DNA from: Streptomyces durmitorensis
GTDB lineage: Bacteria > Actinomycetota > Actinomycetes > Streptomycetales > Streptomycetaceae
Direction: 5' to 3'
DNA length: 64,000 nucleotides
Assembly: GCF_023498005.1 (NCBI RefSeq)
Contig: NZ_CP097289.1
Span: 1,860,001-1,924,000 of the forward strand
Each line of letters opens with the position of its first letter. The first letter of the stretch is position 1. Made by a program: the position numbers and the translations under genes. Under the pieces are notes generated by a model, which saw only the letters and a list, made by a program, of their open reading frames with translations, was not told the DNA's origin and ran no database searches. Below are positions 16,392-24,895 of the stretch, piece by piece.

Positions 16392-17753
16392 CTAGCGGCC
16401 CACGCCGGACGCGGCGTCGGCCGGCAGGTCCTTCACCCGGATGTCACGGAAGGAGACCTGGTCGTCGGCACCGTGGTTCTGGATGCCGATGTGACCGTCC
16501 TTCAGGCTCCTCGCGGGATCCGTGTTGGTGAAGTCGTTGATCTTCACTCCGTTGAGAAAGATCCGAAGGCGTTCGCCCTCGACCCGGAGCTCGTAGGTGT
16601 TCCACTCCCCCGGCGGATTCAGCGCCTTGTCGCGCTGCTTCAGGTCGGCGGACTTGAAGCCGTAGACGGAACCGGTGGTCTTCTCCGGAACGTCCGTGGC
16701 GTCGATCTGGATCTCATAGCCGTTGTTCACAGCCGACCAGGGGTCGTCGGAGGCCGGGAAGCCCACGAAGATCCCCGAGTTGTCGTCGCCGTCCATGCGC
16801 CAGTCCAGCTTGAGGGAGTAGGAGCCGAGCTCCTTCGCCCCGTACCAGAGCATGCCCATGCCGCCGACGGTCTTCAGGGTCCCGTCCTGCTCGTTCAGTT
16901 CGAACGAACCGGGGCCCGCCTGCTTCCAGGCCTCAAGCGACTTGGTCGTGCCGTCGAAGACGGGGGTGTACCCCTTCTCCGGACGGCAGTCGGCTTGCGC
17001 CGCGCCCGTCGCCCAGCGGATCCCGCCGAGCAGATGCGTGCGGTACGCGGCATCGGCGAACGACTCCTTGGTGTGGCCGCTGCCCGTGTAGAAGGAGCGG
17101 CCGCCCTGATAGTCCTGGCACCAGGCGATGGGATGGTCGCCGGACATCGAGCCGCCCGAGTAGGACGACTCGTCGAGCGAGGCCAGGACATGGGCGCGGT
17201 CCCGGGGATTGGAGCGGTAGTTGTACCACTCGTCGGTCCGGTCCCAGATCCCCGGCAGATGCGCCGTGGACGGGTGCCCGTGGTCCTCGACCCGCACCTT
17301 CGCGGGCTGGATCGCGGGGTGCGACTGGAAGTACGCGCCCGCGAGCCCGCCGTAGAAGGGCCAGTCGTACTCGGTGTCGGCGGCGGCGTGCACGCCCACG
17401 TACCCGCCGCCCTTCTTGATGTAGCCCTCGAAGGCCCTCTGCTGGGCGGCGTTGAGGACGTCGCCCGTCGTCGAGAGCCAGACCACGGCGTCGTAGCGCG
17501 CGAGGTTCTTGGCCGTGAAGGCCCCGGCGTCCTCGGTCGCGTCGACGGCGAAGCCGTTCGCCGTGCCGAGCTCCTTGATGGCCGCGATGCCCTCAGGGAT
17601 GGAGTCGTGGCGGAAGCCCGCGGTCTTCGAGAAGACCAGGACCTTCTCACCCTCCTGCTTGCCCTCCGGCTTCGATGCCGCGGGGCCCGACACACAGCCG
17701 ATGAGCAGAGCGGCGGCGGCGCTCGCGGTGGCGATCCGTGCGGATGCGCGCAT
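16392..17753 (-). CDS. ThuA-domain plus DUF1080 (3-keto-glycoside hydrolase-like) lipoprotein
   Basis: The 453-residue protein has a lipobox LLIGC (Cys20). A ThuA domain spans about 37-250 (VLVFSKTAGFRHDSIPEGIAAI; GGGYVGVHAAADTE; AWCQDYQGGRSFYTGSGHT). A DUF1080 jelly-roll spans about 268-445 (YTPVFDGTTKSLEAW; NSGIFVGFPA; GEWNTYELRVEGERL; HIGIQNHG). DUF1080 proteins are linked to hydrolysis of 3-keto-glucosides, and ThuA to keto-sugar use. It should be anchored outside the membrane. ATG 17753 has GGAAGGGG ahead of it and starts 13 nt after the sugar-dehydrogenase gene, so the two are probably cotranscribed. Confidence 0.88.
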   Translation of the reverse strand: MRASARIATASAAAALLIGCVSGPAASKPEGKQEGEKVLVFSKTAGFRHDSIPEGIAAIKELGTANGFAVDATEDAGAFTAKNLARYDAVVWLSTTGDVLNAAQQRAFEGYIKKGGGYVGVHAAADTEYDWPFYGGLAGAYFQSHPAIQPAKVRVEDHGHPSTAHLPGIWDRTDEWYNYRSNPRDRAHVLASLDESSYSGGSMSGDHPIAWCQDYQGGRSFYTGSGHTKESFADAAYRTHLLGGIRWATGAAQADCRPEKGYTPVFDGTTKSLEAWKQAGPGSFELNEQDGTLKTVGGMGMLWYGAKELGSYSLKLDWRMDGDDNSGIFVGFPASDDPWSAVNNGYEIQIDATDVPEKTTGSVYGFKSADLKQRDKALNPPGEWNTYELRVEGERLRIFLNGVKINDFTNTDPARSLKDGHIGIQNHGADDQVSFRDIRVKDLPADAASGVGR

Positions 17754-17766
17754 GGTGACCCCTTCC

Positions 17767-20280
17767 TCAGCTCGTGGTGAAGGTGAGGTCGTCGACGTCG
17801 TACAGGGCTCCGGTGCCCGTGCCCTTGAAGACCAGGAAGAGCGTCGTCGTCGACCTCGGTGCCTTGCTGATGGCGGTGCTCACGTCGGTGTAGGTCTCCC
17901 ACCCACCGGTCGGTGCGACCTTGGCCTTGCCCAGGAGCCTGCCGGTGGCCGAGCCGCTGCGGACCTCGAGCGTGCCGCCCGCTCCGGCCGACGCGACGCG
18001 CGCGGTCAGCTTGGTGGCGTTGCCGAGGATGTAGGGCTTGAAGGAGATCCAGTCGCCGTTGTTGATGTCGCCGACCGTCTTGCCGCCGTGCGCCGGGGTG
18101 TGGTTGGTGATGGAGACGCCCTTGGAGCCGTCGTAGTGCTCGGCCTGGCGGTGCTTGGGCTGGACGACGTTCTGGTCGTGCGTGGTCAGCGCGGGCTGGC
18201 CATTGGCACCCTTGTCGGTGTACTCGGCGTCGAAGACCCCGAAGATGTTGGCGTTCGGGTCATGCTCGCCGTCCGCCGACGTCTGGAGGGTTCCCTCGCA
18301 GCCGTTGGCCGTGGTCACCGGGTGGCCGTGGCTGTCATGGCCGAGGATGTGGGTGACCTTGACCTTGGTGCAGTCGATCGGGCCGTCTTCCCTGTCGGTC
18401 ACCTTCACCTTGAAGGGCACCTTGTCGCCGAAGGTGAACAGCTGCCCGTCGCCCGGGAGATCCAGCGTGACCTTGGGCGCGGTGTTGCCGACGGTGACGT
18501 GCGCGCTGGCCGATCCGGTGCGCCCGGTGGAGTCCTTGACGGTCACGGTCGCGGTGTACACGCCGTTCTTCTTATACGTGTACGAGGGGTTCTGCTGGGT
18601 CGACTTGCCGCCGTCGCCGAAGTCCCACGCGTAGGTCAGCGTGCCGCCGTCGGCGTCCGTGGCCTTCGCGGTGAAGTTGGTCCTGAGCGGGGCCTGGCCG
18701 CTGGTCACGGAGGCGCTCGCCTCGACGACCGGGGAGTGGCCGTCGGTGGCGTTCTCGATGCGGAAGAGACCGGAGTTCTCGTCGCCGCCGAACCAGGCGG
18801 TGCCGTAGTCCAGGACGTACAGCGCGCCGTCGGGGCCGAACTCCATGTCCATGATCTGCGTGCCCGTCCAGGGGAACGGGTTGATCTTGGAGACCGTGCC
18901 GTCCGCGCTCTGCTCGATGCGCTTGATCCAGCGCCGTCCGAACTCACCCGCGAAGAAGTCGCCGTCGTACGCCTCCGGGAACTTCACCGGGGAGGTGTTG
19001 GCCGCGTCATAGCGGTAGACGGGGCCGCCCATCGGGGACTCCGAGCCCGAGCCGAACTCGGGGACGGATCCGCCGTCGTAGGGAATCCAGGCTTCCTGTG
19101 CGGCCGGCAGATCGGTCAGGCCGGTGTTGTGCACGGAATCGTTCTTCGGTGCGGCGCAGTCGAAGGCGGCGCCGGAGGTCTGGGTCGCGAAGTCGTAGTC
19201 GATGTAGGCGTCGTTCTTGCCGGTGCAGTACGGCCAGCCGAAGTTGCCCGGCTTGGTCACGCGGGCGAACTCGACCTGTCCTGCGGGGCCGCGCTTGGGG
19301 TCGGCCGCGCCCGCGTCGGGTCCGTAGTCGCCGACGTACACCGTGCCGGTGGGCTTGTCGACGCTCATGCGGAAGGGGTTGCGGAAGCCCATCGCGTAGA
19401 TCTCGGGCTTGGTCTTCTCGGTGCCCGGCGCGAAGAGGTTGCCGTCCGGGACGGTGTACGTGCCGTCGTCGGCGACCTTGATGCGCAGGATCTTGCCGCG
19501 CAGGTCGTTGCTGTTGCCGGCGCTGCGGCGGGCGTCGAAGGCGGGGTTGCGGTCCGCGCGCTCGTCGAGCGGCGAGAAGCCGTCCGAGGCGAAGGGGTTG
19601 GAGTCGTCGCCCGTCGAGAGGTAGAGGTTGCCGTCCTTGTCGAAGTCGATGTCGCCGCCTACGTGGCAGCAGATGCCGCGGGTCGCGGGGACGTCGAGGA
19701 CCTTCTTCTCGCTGGCGTTGTCGAGGGTGCCGTCGGTCTTCAGGACGAAGCGGGAGAGGCGGTTGACGCCGTCGAACTTCTTGAAGTCGTCGGCCGTGCC
19801 GGTCTCCGGGGCGTCGCCCGCGGGGGTGTCGAGCGGGGGCGCGTAGTAGAGGTAGATCGCGCGGTTCTCGCTGAACTTGGGGTCGAGGCCGACGCCTTGG
19901 AGGCCCTCTTCGTCGTGCGTGTAGACCGGTATCTTGCCCGCGATCTTGGTGTTGCCCGCGGCGTCCGTGAGCCGGAGCGTGCCGTCGCGGGAGGTGTGCA
20001 GGACCGAGCGGTCGGGCAGGACGGCGAGTGTCATCGGCTCGCCCGTCTCGGTCTCGCCCTTGGCGAGCGTCACTTGCTGGAAGTCCTCGGCCGCGGCGGC
20101 CTTGCCGCCTGCCGCCTCGTCCGCCTGAGCCTGGGCGGCTCGGACGGCCTCCGGGTCGGCGGCGTTCGCGGCGGGGACGGCGAGGGTGAGCGTGGCACCG
20201 GCCAGCAGGGTGCCGGTGAAGAGCGCGAGGGTCTTGCGGAGTCTGCGGGTCTTACGGAGTCTGAGGCGTTTCCTGTGCAC
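17767..20280 (-). CDS. Secreted glucose/sorbosone-dehydrogenase-type (PQQ-like) beta-propeller with PKD and carbohydrate-binding C-terminus
   Basis: I chose GTG 20280, which has GGAGGAA about 7 nt upstream; the frame opens further to 20370 without a ribosome site. A Sec signal (RKTLALFTGTLLAGATLTLAVPAANA) precedes a GSDH propeller (about 60-510; EEGLQGVGLDPKF, CCHVGGDIDFDKDGNLYLS, GMGFRNPFRMS-like AMGFRNPFRMS, FGWPYCTG). A PKD domain follows (about 535-620; AWDFGDGG, YTATVTVKD). A jelly-roll resembling CBM6 comes last, ending YDVDDLTFTTS. These enzymes oxidise aldoses with PQQ. The C-terminus suggests polysaccharide binding. It is upstream of the ThuA-DUF1080 gene. Confidence 0.85.
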   Translation of the reverse strand: MHRKRLRLRKTRRLRKTLALFTGTLLAGATLTLAVPAANAADPEAVRAAQAQADEAAGGKAAAAEDFQQVTLAKGETETGEPMTLAVLPDRSVLHTSRDGTLRLTDAAGNTKIAGKIPVYTHDEEGLQGVGLDPKFSENRAIYLYYAPPLDTPAGDAPETGTADDFKKFDGVNRLSRFVLKTDGTLDNASEKKVLDVPATRGICCHVGGDIDFDKDGNLYLSTGDDSNPFASDGFSPLDERADRNPAFDARRSAGNSNDLRGKILRIKVADDGTYTVPDGNLFAPGTEKTKPEIYAMGFRNPFRMSVDKPTGTVYVGDYGPDAGAADPKRGPAGQVEFARVTKPGNFGWPYCTGKNDAYIDYDFATQTSGAAFDCAAPKNDSVHNTGLTDLPAAQEAWIPYDGGSVPEFGSGSESPMGGPVYRYDAANTSPVKFPEAYDGDFFAGEFGRRWIKRIEQSADGTVSKINPFPWTGTQIMDMEFGPDGALYVLDYGTAWFGGDENSGLFRIENATDGHSPVVEASASVTSGQAPLRTNFTAKATDADGGTLTYAWDFGDGGKSTQQNPSYTYKKNGVYTATVTVKDSTGRTGSASAHVTVGNTAPKVTLDLPGDGQLFTFGDKVPFKVKVTDREDGPIDCTKVKVTHILGHDSHGHPVTTANGCEGTLQTSADGEHDPNANIFGVFDAEYTDKGANGQPALTTHDQNVVQPKHRQAEHYDGSKGVSITNHTPAHGGKTVGDINNGDWISFKPYILGNATKLTARVASAGAGGTLEVRSGSATGRLLGKAKVAPTGGWETYTDVSTAISKAPRSTTTLFLVFKGTGTGALYDVDDLTFTTS

Positions 20281-20399
20281 GGGGGTTCCTCCGGAAGGGG
20301 GACGGTCGTACGCGGGTGTGGTGCGGTGGCGCCGGGCGCCGGGGTGCGCCGTCACCCCGGGGAGATTCATGTCCTGTACACATCAGGGACGGTAGCCAC

Positions 20400-20465
20400 G
20401 TTTGTCTTGGACGGAAAGCCCTTGCACAGCAACAGAGTTCAGCTTTTTCCTTGGGCAGGACAAAG
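20400..20465. promoter_or_regulatory. Candidate operator pair upstream of the sugar-dehydrogenase gene
   Basis: CAGGACAAAG at 20456-20465 recurs exactly ahead of the ROK regulator (27931-27940), with TTTYTCC 12 nt upstream of its start in both places. An inverted, 8-of-10 copy (GTTTGTCTTG) lies at 20400-20409. The whole 230-nt gap 20281-20510 contains no gene; it holds this site, the GSDH promoter and ribosome site. Confidence 0.45.
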
Positions 20466-20510
20466 TGACTCCGGGCAAGGGCCTCCCGGCCAAGGACCCG
20501 TGGACAGAGG

Positions 20511-21512
20511 TCAGTTCCCGCCGAACGCCGCGTCGAACGACGCCGTCGGCGGCTCGAAGTCGAACGCCTTCAGGCGCTTGAGCGCCTCAGGAGCCCCCTG
20601 GAGGCGGTCCATCCCCGCGTCCTCCCACTCCACCGAGATCGGCCCCGCATACGAGATCGAGCTCAGCATCCGGAACACGTCCTCCCAGGGGACGTCGCCG
20701 TGACCCGCCGACACGAAGTCCCAGCCGCGGCGCGGATCGCCCCACGGGAGATGCGAGCCGAGGCGGCCGTTGCGGCCGTCGAGGCGGCGCCTGGCCTCCT
20801 TGCAGTCGACGTGGTAGATCCGGTCCCGGAAGTCGTAGAGGAAGCCGACCGGGTCCAGGTCCTGCCACACGAAGTGCGAGGGGTCGAAGTTCAGGCCGAA
20901 GGCCGGGCGGTGGCCGACCGCCTCAAGGGCGCGGTGCGTCGTCCAGTAGTCGTACGCGATCTCGGAGGGGTGCACCTCGTGCGCGAAGCGCACGCCCTGT
21001 ACGTCGAAGACGTCAAGGATCGGGTTCCAGCGCTCGGCGAAGTCGTCGTAGCCGCGCTCGATCATCGACTCCGGCACGGGCGGGAACATCGCCACCAGAT
21101 GCCAGATCGCCGAGCCCGTGAAGCCGACGACCGTGTCGACACCGAAGGCCGCCGCCGCGCGTGCCGTGTCCTCGATCTCGCGGGCGGCCCGCTGCCGTAC
21201 GCCCTCCGCGTCGCCGTCGCCCCAGATGCGGGCGGGCAGAATCGCCTGATGCCGCTCGTCGATGATCGCGTCACAGACGGCCTGTCCGACCAGGTGGTTG
21301 GAGATGGCCCAGCACTTGAGGCCGTACTTGTCGAGGAGCTGGCGGCGCGAGTCCAGGTAGGAACGGTCGTTCAGCGCCTTGTCGACCTCGAAGTGGTCGC
21401 CCCAGCAGGCGAGTTCGAGACCGTCGTAGCCGAAGTCGCGGGCGAGGCGGCAGACCTCCTCAAGCGGCAGGTCGGCCCACTGGCCGGTGAAGAGCGTGAA
21501 GTCGCGGGGCAT
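20511..21512 (-). CDS. Sugar phosphate isomerase/epimerase (TIM barrel)
   Basis: This is a 333-residue cytoplasmic barrel of the AP-endonuclease-2 fold. Candidate metal ligands are [13 protein letters not shown] (Glu), [12 protein letters not shown] (Asp/His), YHVDCKEA (His) and [12 protein letters not shown] (Glu). It starts at ATG 21512, 12 nt after the dehydrogenase gene, and closes the ABC-importer operon. With Gfo/Idh/MocA neighbours, such proteins usually handle inositol-type or keto-sugar intermediates. The exact substrate cannot be read from the sequence. Confidence 0.87.
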   Translation of the reverse strand: MPRDFTLFTGQWADLPLEEVCRLARDFGYDGLELACWGDHFEVDKALNDRSYLDSRRQLLDKYGLKCWAISNHLVGQAVCDAIIDERHQAILPARIWGDGDAEGVRQRAAREIEDTARAAAAFGVDTVVGFTGSAIWHLVAMFPPVPESMIERGYDDFAERWNPILDVFDVQGVRFAHEVHPSEIAYDYWTTHRALEAVGHRPAFGLNFDPSHFVWQDLDPVGFLYDFRDRIYHVDCKEARRRLDGRNGRLGSHLPWGDPRRGWDFVSAGHGDVPWEDVFRMLSSISYAGPISVEWEDAGMDRLQGAPEALKRLKAFDFEPPTASFDAAFGGN

Positions 21513-21524
21513 GAACAGTCCTCC

Positions 21525-22742
21525 TCAGACCGTGACGGGGGTGGCAGCTACGAGGGTGTAGACCGAGTTCTTCGCCGCGCTCTCCTCCACCGCGGCGAGC
21601 ACCCGCTGCACCGAGAGGCCCGCGGCGAAGGACGGTTCGGGCTGCTCGCCGGTGGCGATGGCGTGCAGCAGGTCGTGGGCCTGGTGCACGAACGTGTGCT
21701 CGTAGCCGAGGCCGTGACCCGGCGGCCACCAGGCCTCCAGATACGGATGGCCCGGCTCGGTCACCAGGATGCGGCGGAAGCCCGATGACGTGGCGGGCTC
21801 CGTGTGGTCGTGGAAGGAGAGCTCGTTCAGGCGCTCCAGGTCGAAGGCCAACGAGCCGTTCGAGCCGTTGAGTTCGAGCCGCAGGGCGTTCTTGCGGCCC
21901 GCGGCGAAACGGGTCGCCTCGAACGAGGCGAGGGCGCCCGACGGGAAGCGGCCGGTGAAGACCGCGGCGTCGTCCACCGTCACCTGGCCGGTCGCGGTGC
22001 TCCCCTCCCCCGTGAGCCCGCTCGACACCCCGTCGAGCAGCGGCCGCTCCCGCACGAACGTCTCGGTCAGCGCCGAGACGCCCGCCACCGGCTCCCCCGC
22101 AAGGAACTGCGCGAGGTCCACGATGTGCGCCCCCAGGTCGCCGAGCGCGCCCGAACCCGCACGGTCCTTGCGCAGCCGCCACGTCAGCGGGAAGCCGGGG
22201 TCGACCAGCCAGTCCTGGAGGTAGGTGAGGCGGACGTGCCGCAGCGTGCCGAGCCGGCCGTCGGCGATCATCTGCCGGGCGAGCGCGAGAGCGGGAACGC
22301 GGCGGTAGTTGAAGCCGACCATCGCCACCTGCCCCCGCGCCCGTGCCCGTTCGGCTGCCTCGGCCATCGCCTCGGCCTCCTCGACGGTGTTGGCGAGCGG
22401 CTTCTCGCACAGCACGTGCTTGCCCGCGTCGAGCGCGGCGATCGCGATCTCCGCGTGGCTGTCACCGGGGGTGCAGATGTCGATGATGTCGACGTCGTCA
22501 CGGGCCACGAGTGCACGCCAGTCGGTCTCCGCCGCGGCCCATCCAAGGCGGTCCGCCGCGGCGCGCACGGCGGCGCCGTCGCGTCCGCAGACCGCCGAGA
22601 GGACCGGCCGCAGCGGCAGATCGAAGACGCGTCCGACGGTGCGCCAGCCCTGGGAGTGGGCGGCGCCCATGAAGGAGTATCCGACCATGCCCACCCCCAA
22701 CGGCCGCTTACCGGTCTCAGCCTCGTGTTCCGTCTCACGCAT
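21525..22742 (-). CDS. Gfo/Idh/MocA family NAD(P)-dependent sugar or cyclitol dehydrogenase
   Basis: The 405-residue protein has the Rossmann start GVGMVGYSFMGAAHSQGW at about 16-33, VDIIDICTPGDSHAE, and the catalytic-Lys motif CEKPLANT (about 114-121). A C-terminal alpha/beta domain follows with GDLGAHIVDLAQFL and EAWWPPGHGLGYEHTF. The family oxidises or reduces sugars and inositols. It sits between the ABC binding-protein gene (48 nt) and the isomerase gene (12 nt), fitting oxidation of the imported sugar followed by isomerisation. Only the family assignment is secure. Confidence 0.9.
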   Translation of the reverse strand: MRETEHEAETGKRPLGVGMVGYSFMGAAHSQGWRTVGRVFDLPLRPVLSAVCGRDGAAVRAAADRLGWAAAETDWRALVARDDVDIIDICTPGDSHAEIAIAALDAGKHVLCEKPLANTVEEAEAMAEAAERARARGQVAMVGFNYRRVPALALARQMIADGRLGTLRHVRLTYLQDWLVDPGFPLTWRLRKDRAGSGALGDLGAHIVDLAQFLAGEPVAGVSALTETFVRERPLLDGVSSGLTGEGSTATGQVTVDDAAVFTGRFPSGALASFEATRFAAGRKNALRLELNGSNGSLAFDLERLNELSFHDHTEPATSSGFRRILVTEPGHPYLEAWWPPGHGLGYEHTFVHQAHDLLHAIATGEQPEPSFAAGLSVQRVLAAVEESAAKNSVYTLVAATPVTV

Positions 22743-22790
22743 GCGGTACTCCTCCTCGTAAACGCTCGGTGGGGGGTGCGGACGCGCGCA

Positions 22791-23879
22791 TCACTTGAAG
22801 CCGGTGGACATGTACTTGCTGATGTTTTCCTTGTCGACCACGGCCGAGTAGAGCGTGATGAAGGCCGGGATCTCGAACTCGGCCATGCCGCTGACACCCT
22901 TGCTCTGGCCGAGCGCACGGGCCAGGTCGATCGCCGAGGCGGCCATCGACGGCGGGTAGAGCACGGTGGCCTTGAGCACGCTGTCGTCGGACTCGATGGC
23001 CTGCATGGCGGAGAGCGCGCCCGCGCCGCCGACCATCAGGAAGTCGTCGCGGCCCGCCTGCTTGATGGCGCGCAGGGCGCCCACGCCCTGGTCGTCGTCG
23101 TGATTCCACAGCGCGTCGAAGTTCTTCTGCGCCTGGAGGAGCTGGGACATCTTCTGCTGTCCCGACTCGACGGTGAACTCGGCGGCCTGCCGGGCGACCT
23201 TCTCGATGTTCGAGTAGTTCTTCAGGGCGTCGTCGAAGCCCTTCGAGCGCTGCTTGGTGAGCTCCAGGTTGTCCAGGCCCGCCAACTCCACGACCTTGGC
23301 GTTCTTCTTGCCCTTGAGCTTCTCGCCGATGTAGTGGCCGGCGCTCAGGCCCATGCCGTAGTTGTCACCGCCGATCCAGCAGCGGTAGGCCTGCGGCGAC
23401 GCGAAGACCCGGTCGAGGTTGACGACGGGGATGCCCGCCTTCATGGCCTTCAGGCCGACCTGGGTGAGCGCCTTGCCGTCGGCCGGCAGGATCACCAGGA
23501 CGTCGACCTTCTTGTTGATCAGCGTCTCGACCTGGCCGATCTGGGCGGCGGTGTCGTTCGAGCCCTCGGTGGACTCCAGCGTGACGTCCGAGTACTTCTT
23601 CGCCCGCTCCTTGGCGTTGTCGTTGATCGCGTTGAGCCAGCCGTGGTCGGCCTGCGGACCCGCGAAGCCGATGGTGACCTGCTTGCCGGGCTTGTCGTCG
23701 GCGACCTGCTGGCTCTTGTCGTCCGAGGCAGCACCGTCGGAGTCTTTGGGCTCGTTGCTGGTGCACCCCGTGATGAGGGCACCGGTCGACAGGGCGGCGG
23801 CTCCGAAGAGCAGTCCTCTGCGGCTCGCGAATGGGGATGTCTCTGGCATGGCGGTGAACCCTTCGGGTCTGCGGGTCAT
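22791..23879 (-). CDS. RbsB-type sugar ABC transporter substrate-binding lipoprotein
   Basis: In this 362-residue periplasmic-binding-protein-1 type solute receptor, the leader has paired Arg and a lipobox (SRRGLLFGAAALSTGALITGC). Family sequence follows: VTIGFAGPQADHGWLNAINDNAKERA, QVETLINKKVDVLVILPADGKAL, WNHDDDQGVGALRAIK. ATG 23879 overlaps the permease stop as ATGA. ATG 23849 has a better spaced GAAGGG and could be the true start. It should deliver a monosaccharide or cyclitol to the permease/ATPase encoded just upstream. Confidence 0.9.
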   Translation of the reverse strand: MTRRPEGFTAMPETSPFASRRGLLFGAAALSTGALITGCTSNEPKDSDGAASDDKSQQVADDKPGKQVTIGFAGPQADHGWLNAINDNAKERAKKYSDVTLESTEGSNDTAAQIGQVETLINKKVDVLVILPADGKALTQVGLKAMKAGIPVVNLDRVFASPQAYRCWIGGDNYGMGLSAGHYIGEKLKGKKNAKVVELAGLDNLELTKQRSKGFDDALKNYSNIEKVARQAAEFTVESGQQKMSQLLQAQKNFDALWNHDDDQGVGALRAIKQAGRDDFLMVGGAGALSAMQAIESDDSVLKATVLYPPSMAASAIDLARALGQSKGVSGMAEFEIPAFITLYSAVVDKENISKYMSTGFK

Positions 23880-24895
23880 GTATGGGAGGACGTACGTCGC
23901 TGGACGAGCACCGCGGCGACGATGATCGCCCCCTTGGCGATCTGCTGGACGGCGGTCTCCAGGTTGTTGAGCGCGAAGATGTTCTGGATCGTGATGAAGA
24001 TCAGTACGCCGAGCACGGAGCCGGTGATGGTGCCCCGGCCGCCGCTGAGCAGGGTGCCGCCGATGATCGCGGCGGCGATGGCGTCCAGCTCGTAGAGGTT
24101 GCCGTTGGTGTTCTGGCCCGACCCGGACAGGACGATCAGCATGAAGGCCGCGATGCCGCAGCAGAGCCCGGAGAGCAGGTAGAGGTAGAGCCGCTGCCTG
24201 CGTACGTCGATGCCGGCGAGCCGTGCCGCTTCCGCGTTGCCGCCGACCGCGACCGAGCGCCGCCCGAAGGTGGTGCGGTTCAGGAGCAGCCAGCCGACGG
24301 CGGTGACGGCCGCGAAGACGAGCACGAGCGGCGGGATGCCGAGGATGTAGGAGTCGCGCTCGCCGAGCTTCAACACCCCGTCCACGGTGACCATTTGCGT
24401 CTTGCCGTCGGTGATCTCAAGTGCGAGACCCCGGCCCGATGCGAGCATCGCGAGCGTCGCGATGAACGGCACCATCCCGCCGTACGCGATGAGCATTCCG
24501 TTGACGAGGCCGCAGGCCATGCCGACGATCACCGCGGTGAACAGGATGCCCGCGACGCCGTACTCCTGGGTGGCGACCGTCGTCGCCCACACCGAGGCGA
24601 GCGCGACGATGGCGCCGACGGACAGGTCGATGCCGCCGGAGATGATCACGAAGGTCATGCCGACCGTGACGACGCCGATGACGGACGCCTGGGTCAGGAT
24701 CAGCTGGACGTTGTCGGTGTCGAGGAACGAGTCGGGCTGGGTGATGCCGCCGATCAGGACCAGGACGGCGAGCACACCGAGCAGGGACAGCGTCCGCAGG
24801 TCGGCACGTGCGGAGAGCGTCCGCAACGGGCTTGCGCCGTCCGCGGGGCCACTCTTCGATGTGGCGGGCCGTGGCGGCGATGCGGGCTGCGTCAT
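23876..24895 (-). CDS. RbsC-type sugar ABC transporter permease
   Basis: This 339-residue protein has about 9-10 membrane segments. Family sequences are GMTFVIISGGIDLSVGAIVALASV, RRSVAVGGNAEAARLAGIDVRR and AAIIGGTLLSGGRGTITGSVLGVLI, the last being the coupling-helix region of ribose/xylose-type permeases. It overlaps the ATPase gene and the binding-protein gene by 4 nt each, so translation of the three is coupled. It forms the membrane channel of the importer. Confidence 0.93.
   Translation of the reverse strand: MTQPASPPRPATSKSGPADGASPLRTLSARADLRTLSLLGVLAVLVLIGGITQPDSFLDTDNVQLILTQASVIGVVTVGMTFVIISGGIDLSVGAIVALASVWATTVATQEYGVAGILFTAVIVGMACGLVNGMLIAYGGMVPFIATLAMLASGRGLALEITDGKTQMVTVDGVLKLGERDSYILGIPPLVLVFAAVTAVGWLLLNRTTFGRRSVAVGGNAEAARLAGIDVRRQRLYLYLLSGLCCGIAAFMLIVLSGSGQNTNGNLYELDAIAAAIIGGTLLSGGRGTITGSVLGVLIFITIQNIFALNNLETAVQQIAKGAIIVAAVLVQRRTSSHT

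Noticed and set aside
17767..20370. Longest start (20370) for the sugar dehydrogenase
   Set aside because: The 30 extra residues precede the signal peptide and lack a ribosome site; GTG 20280 has GGAGGAA.
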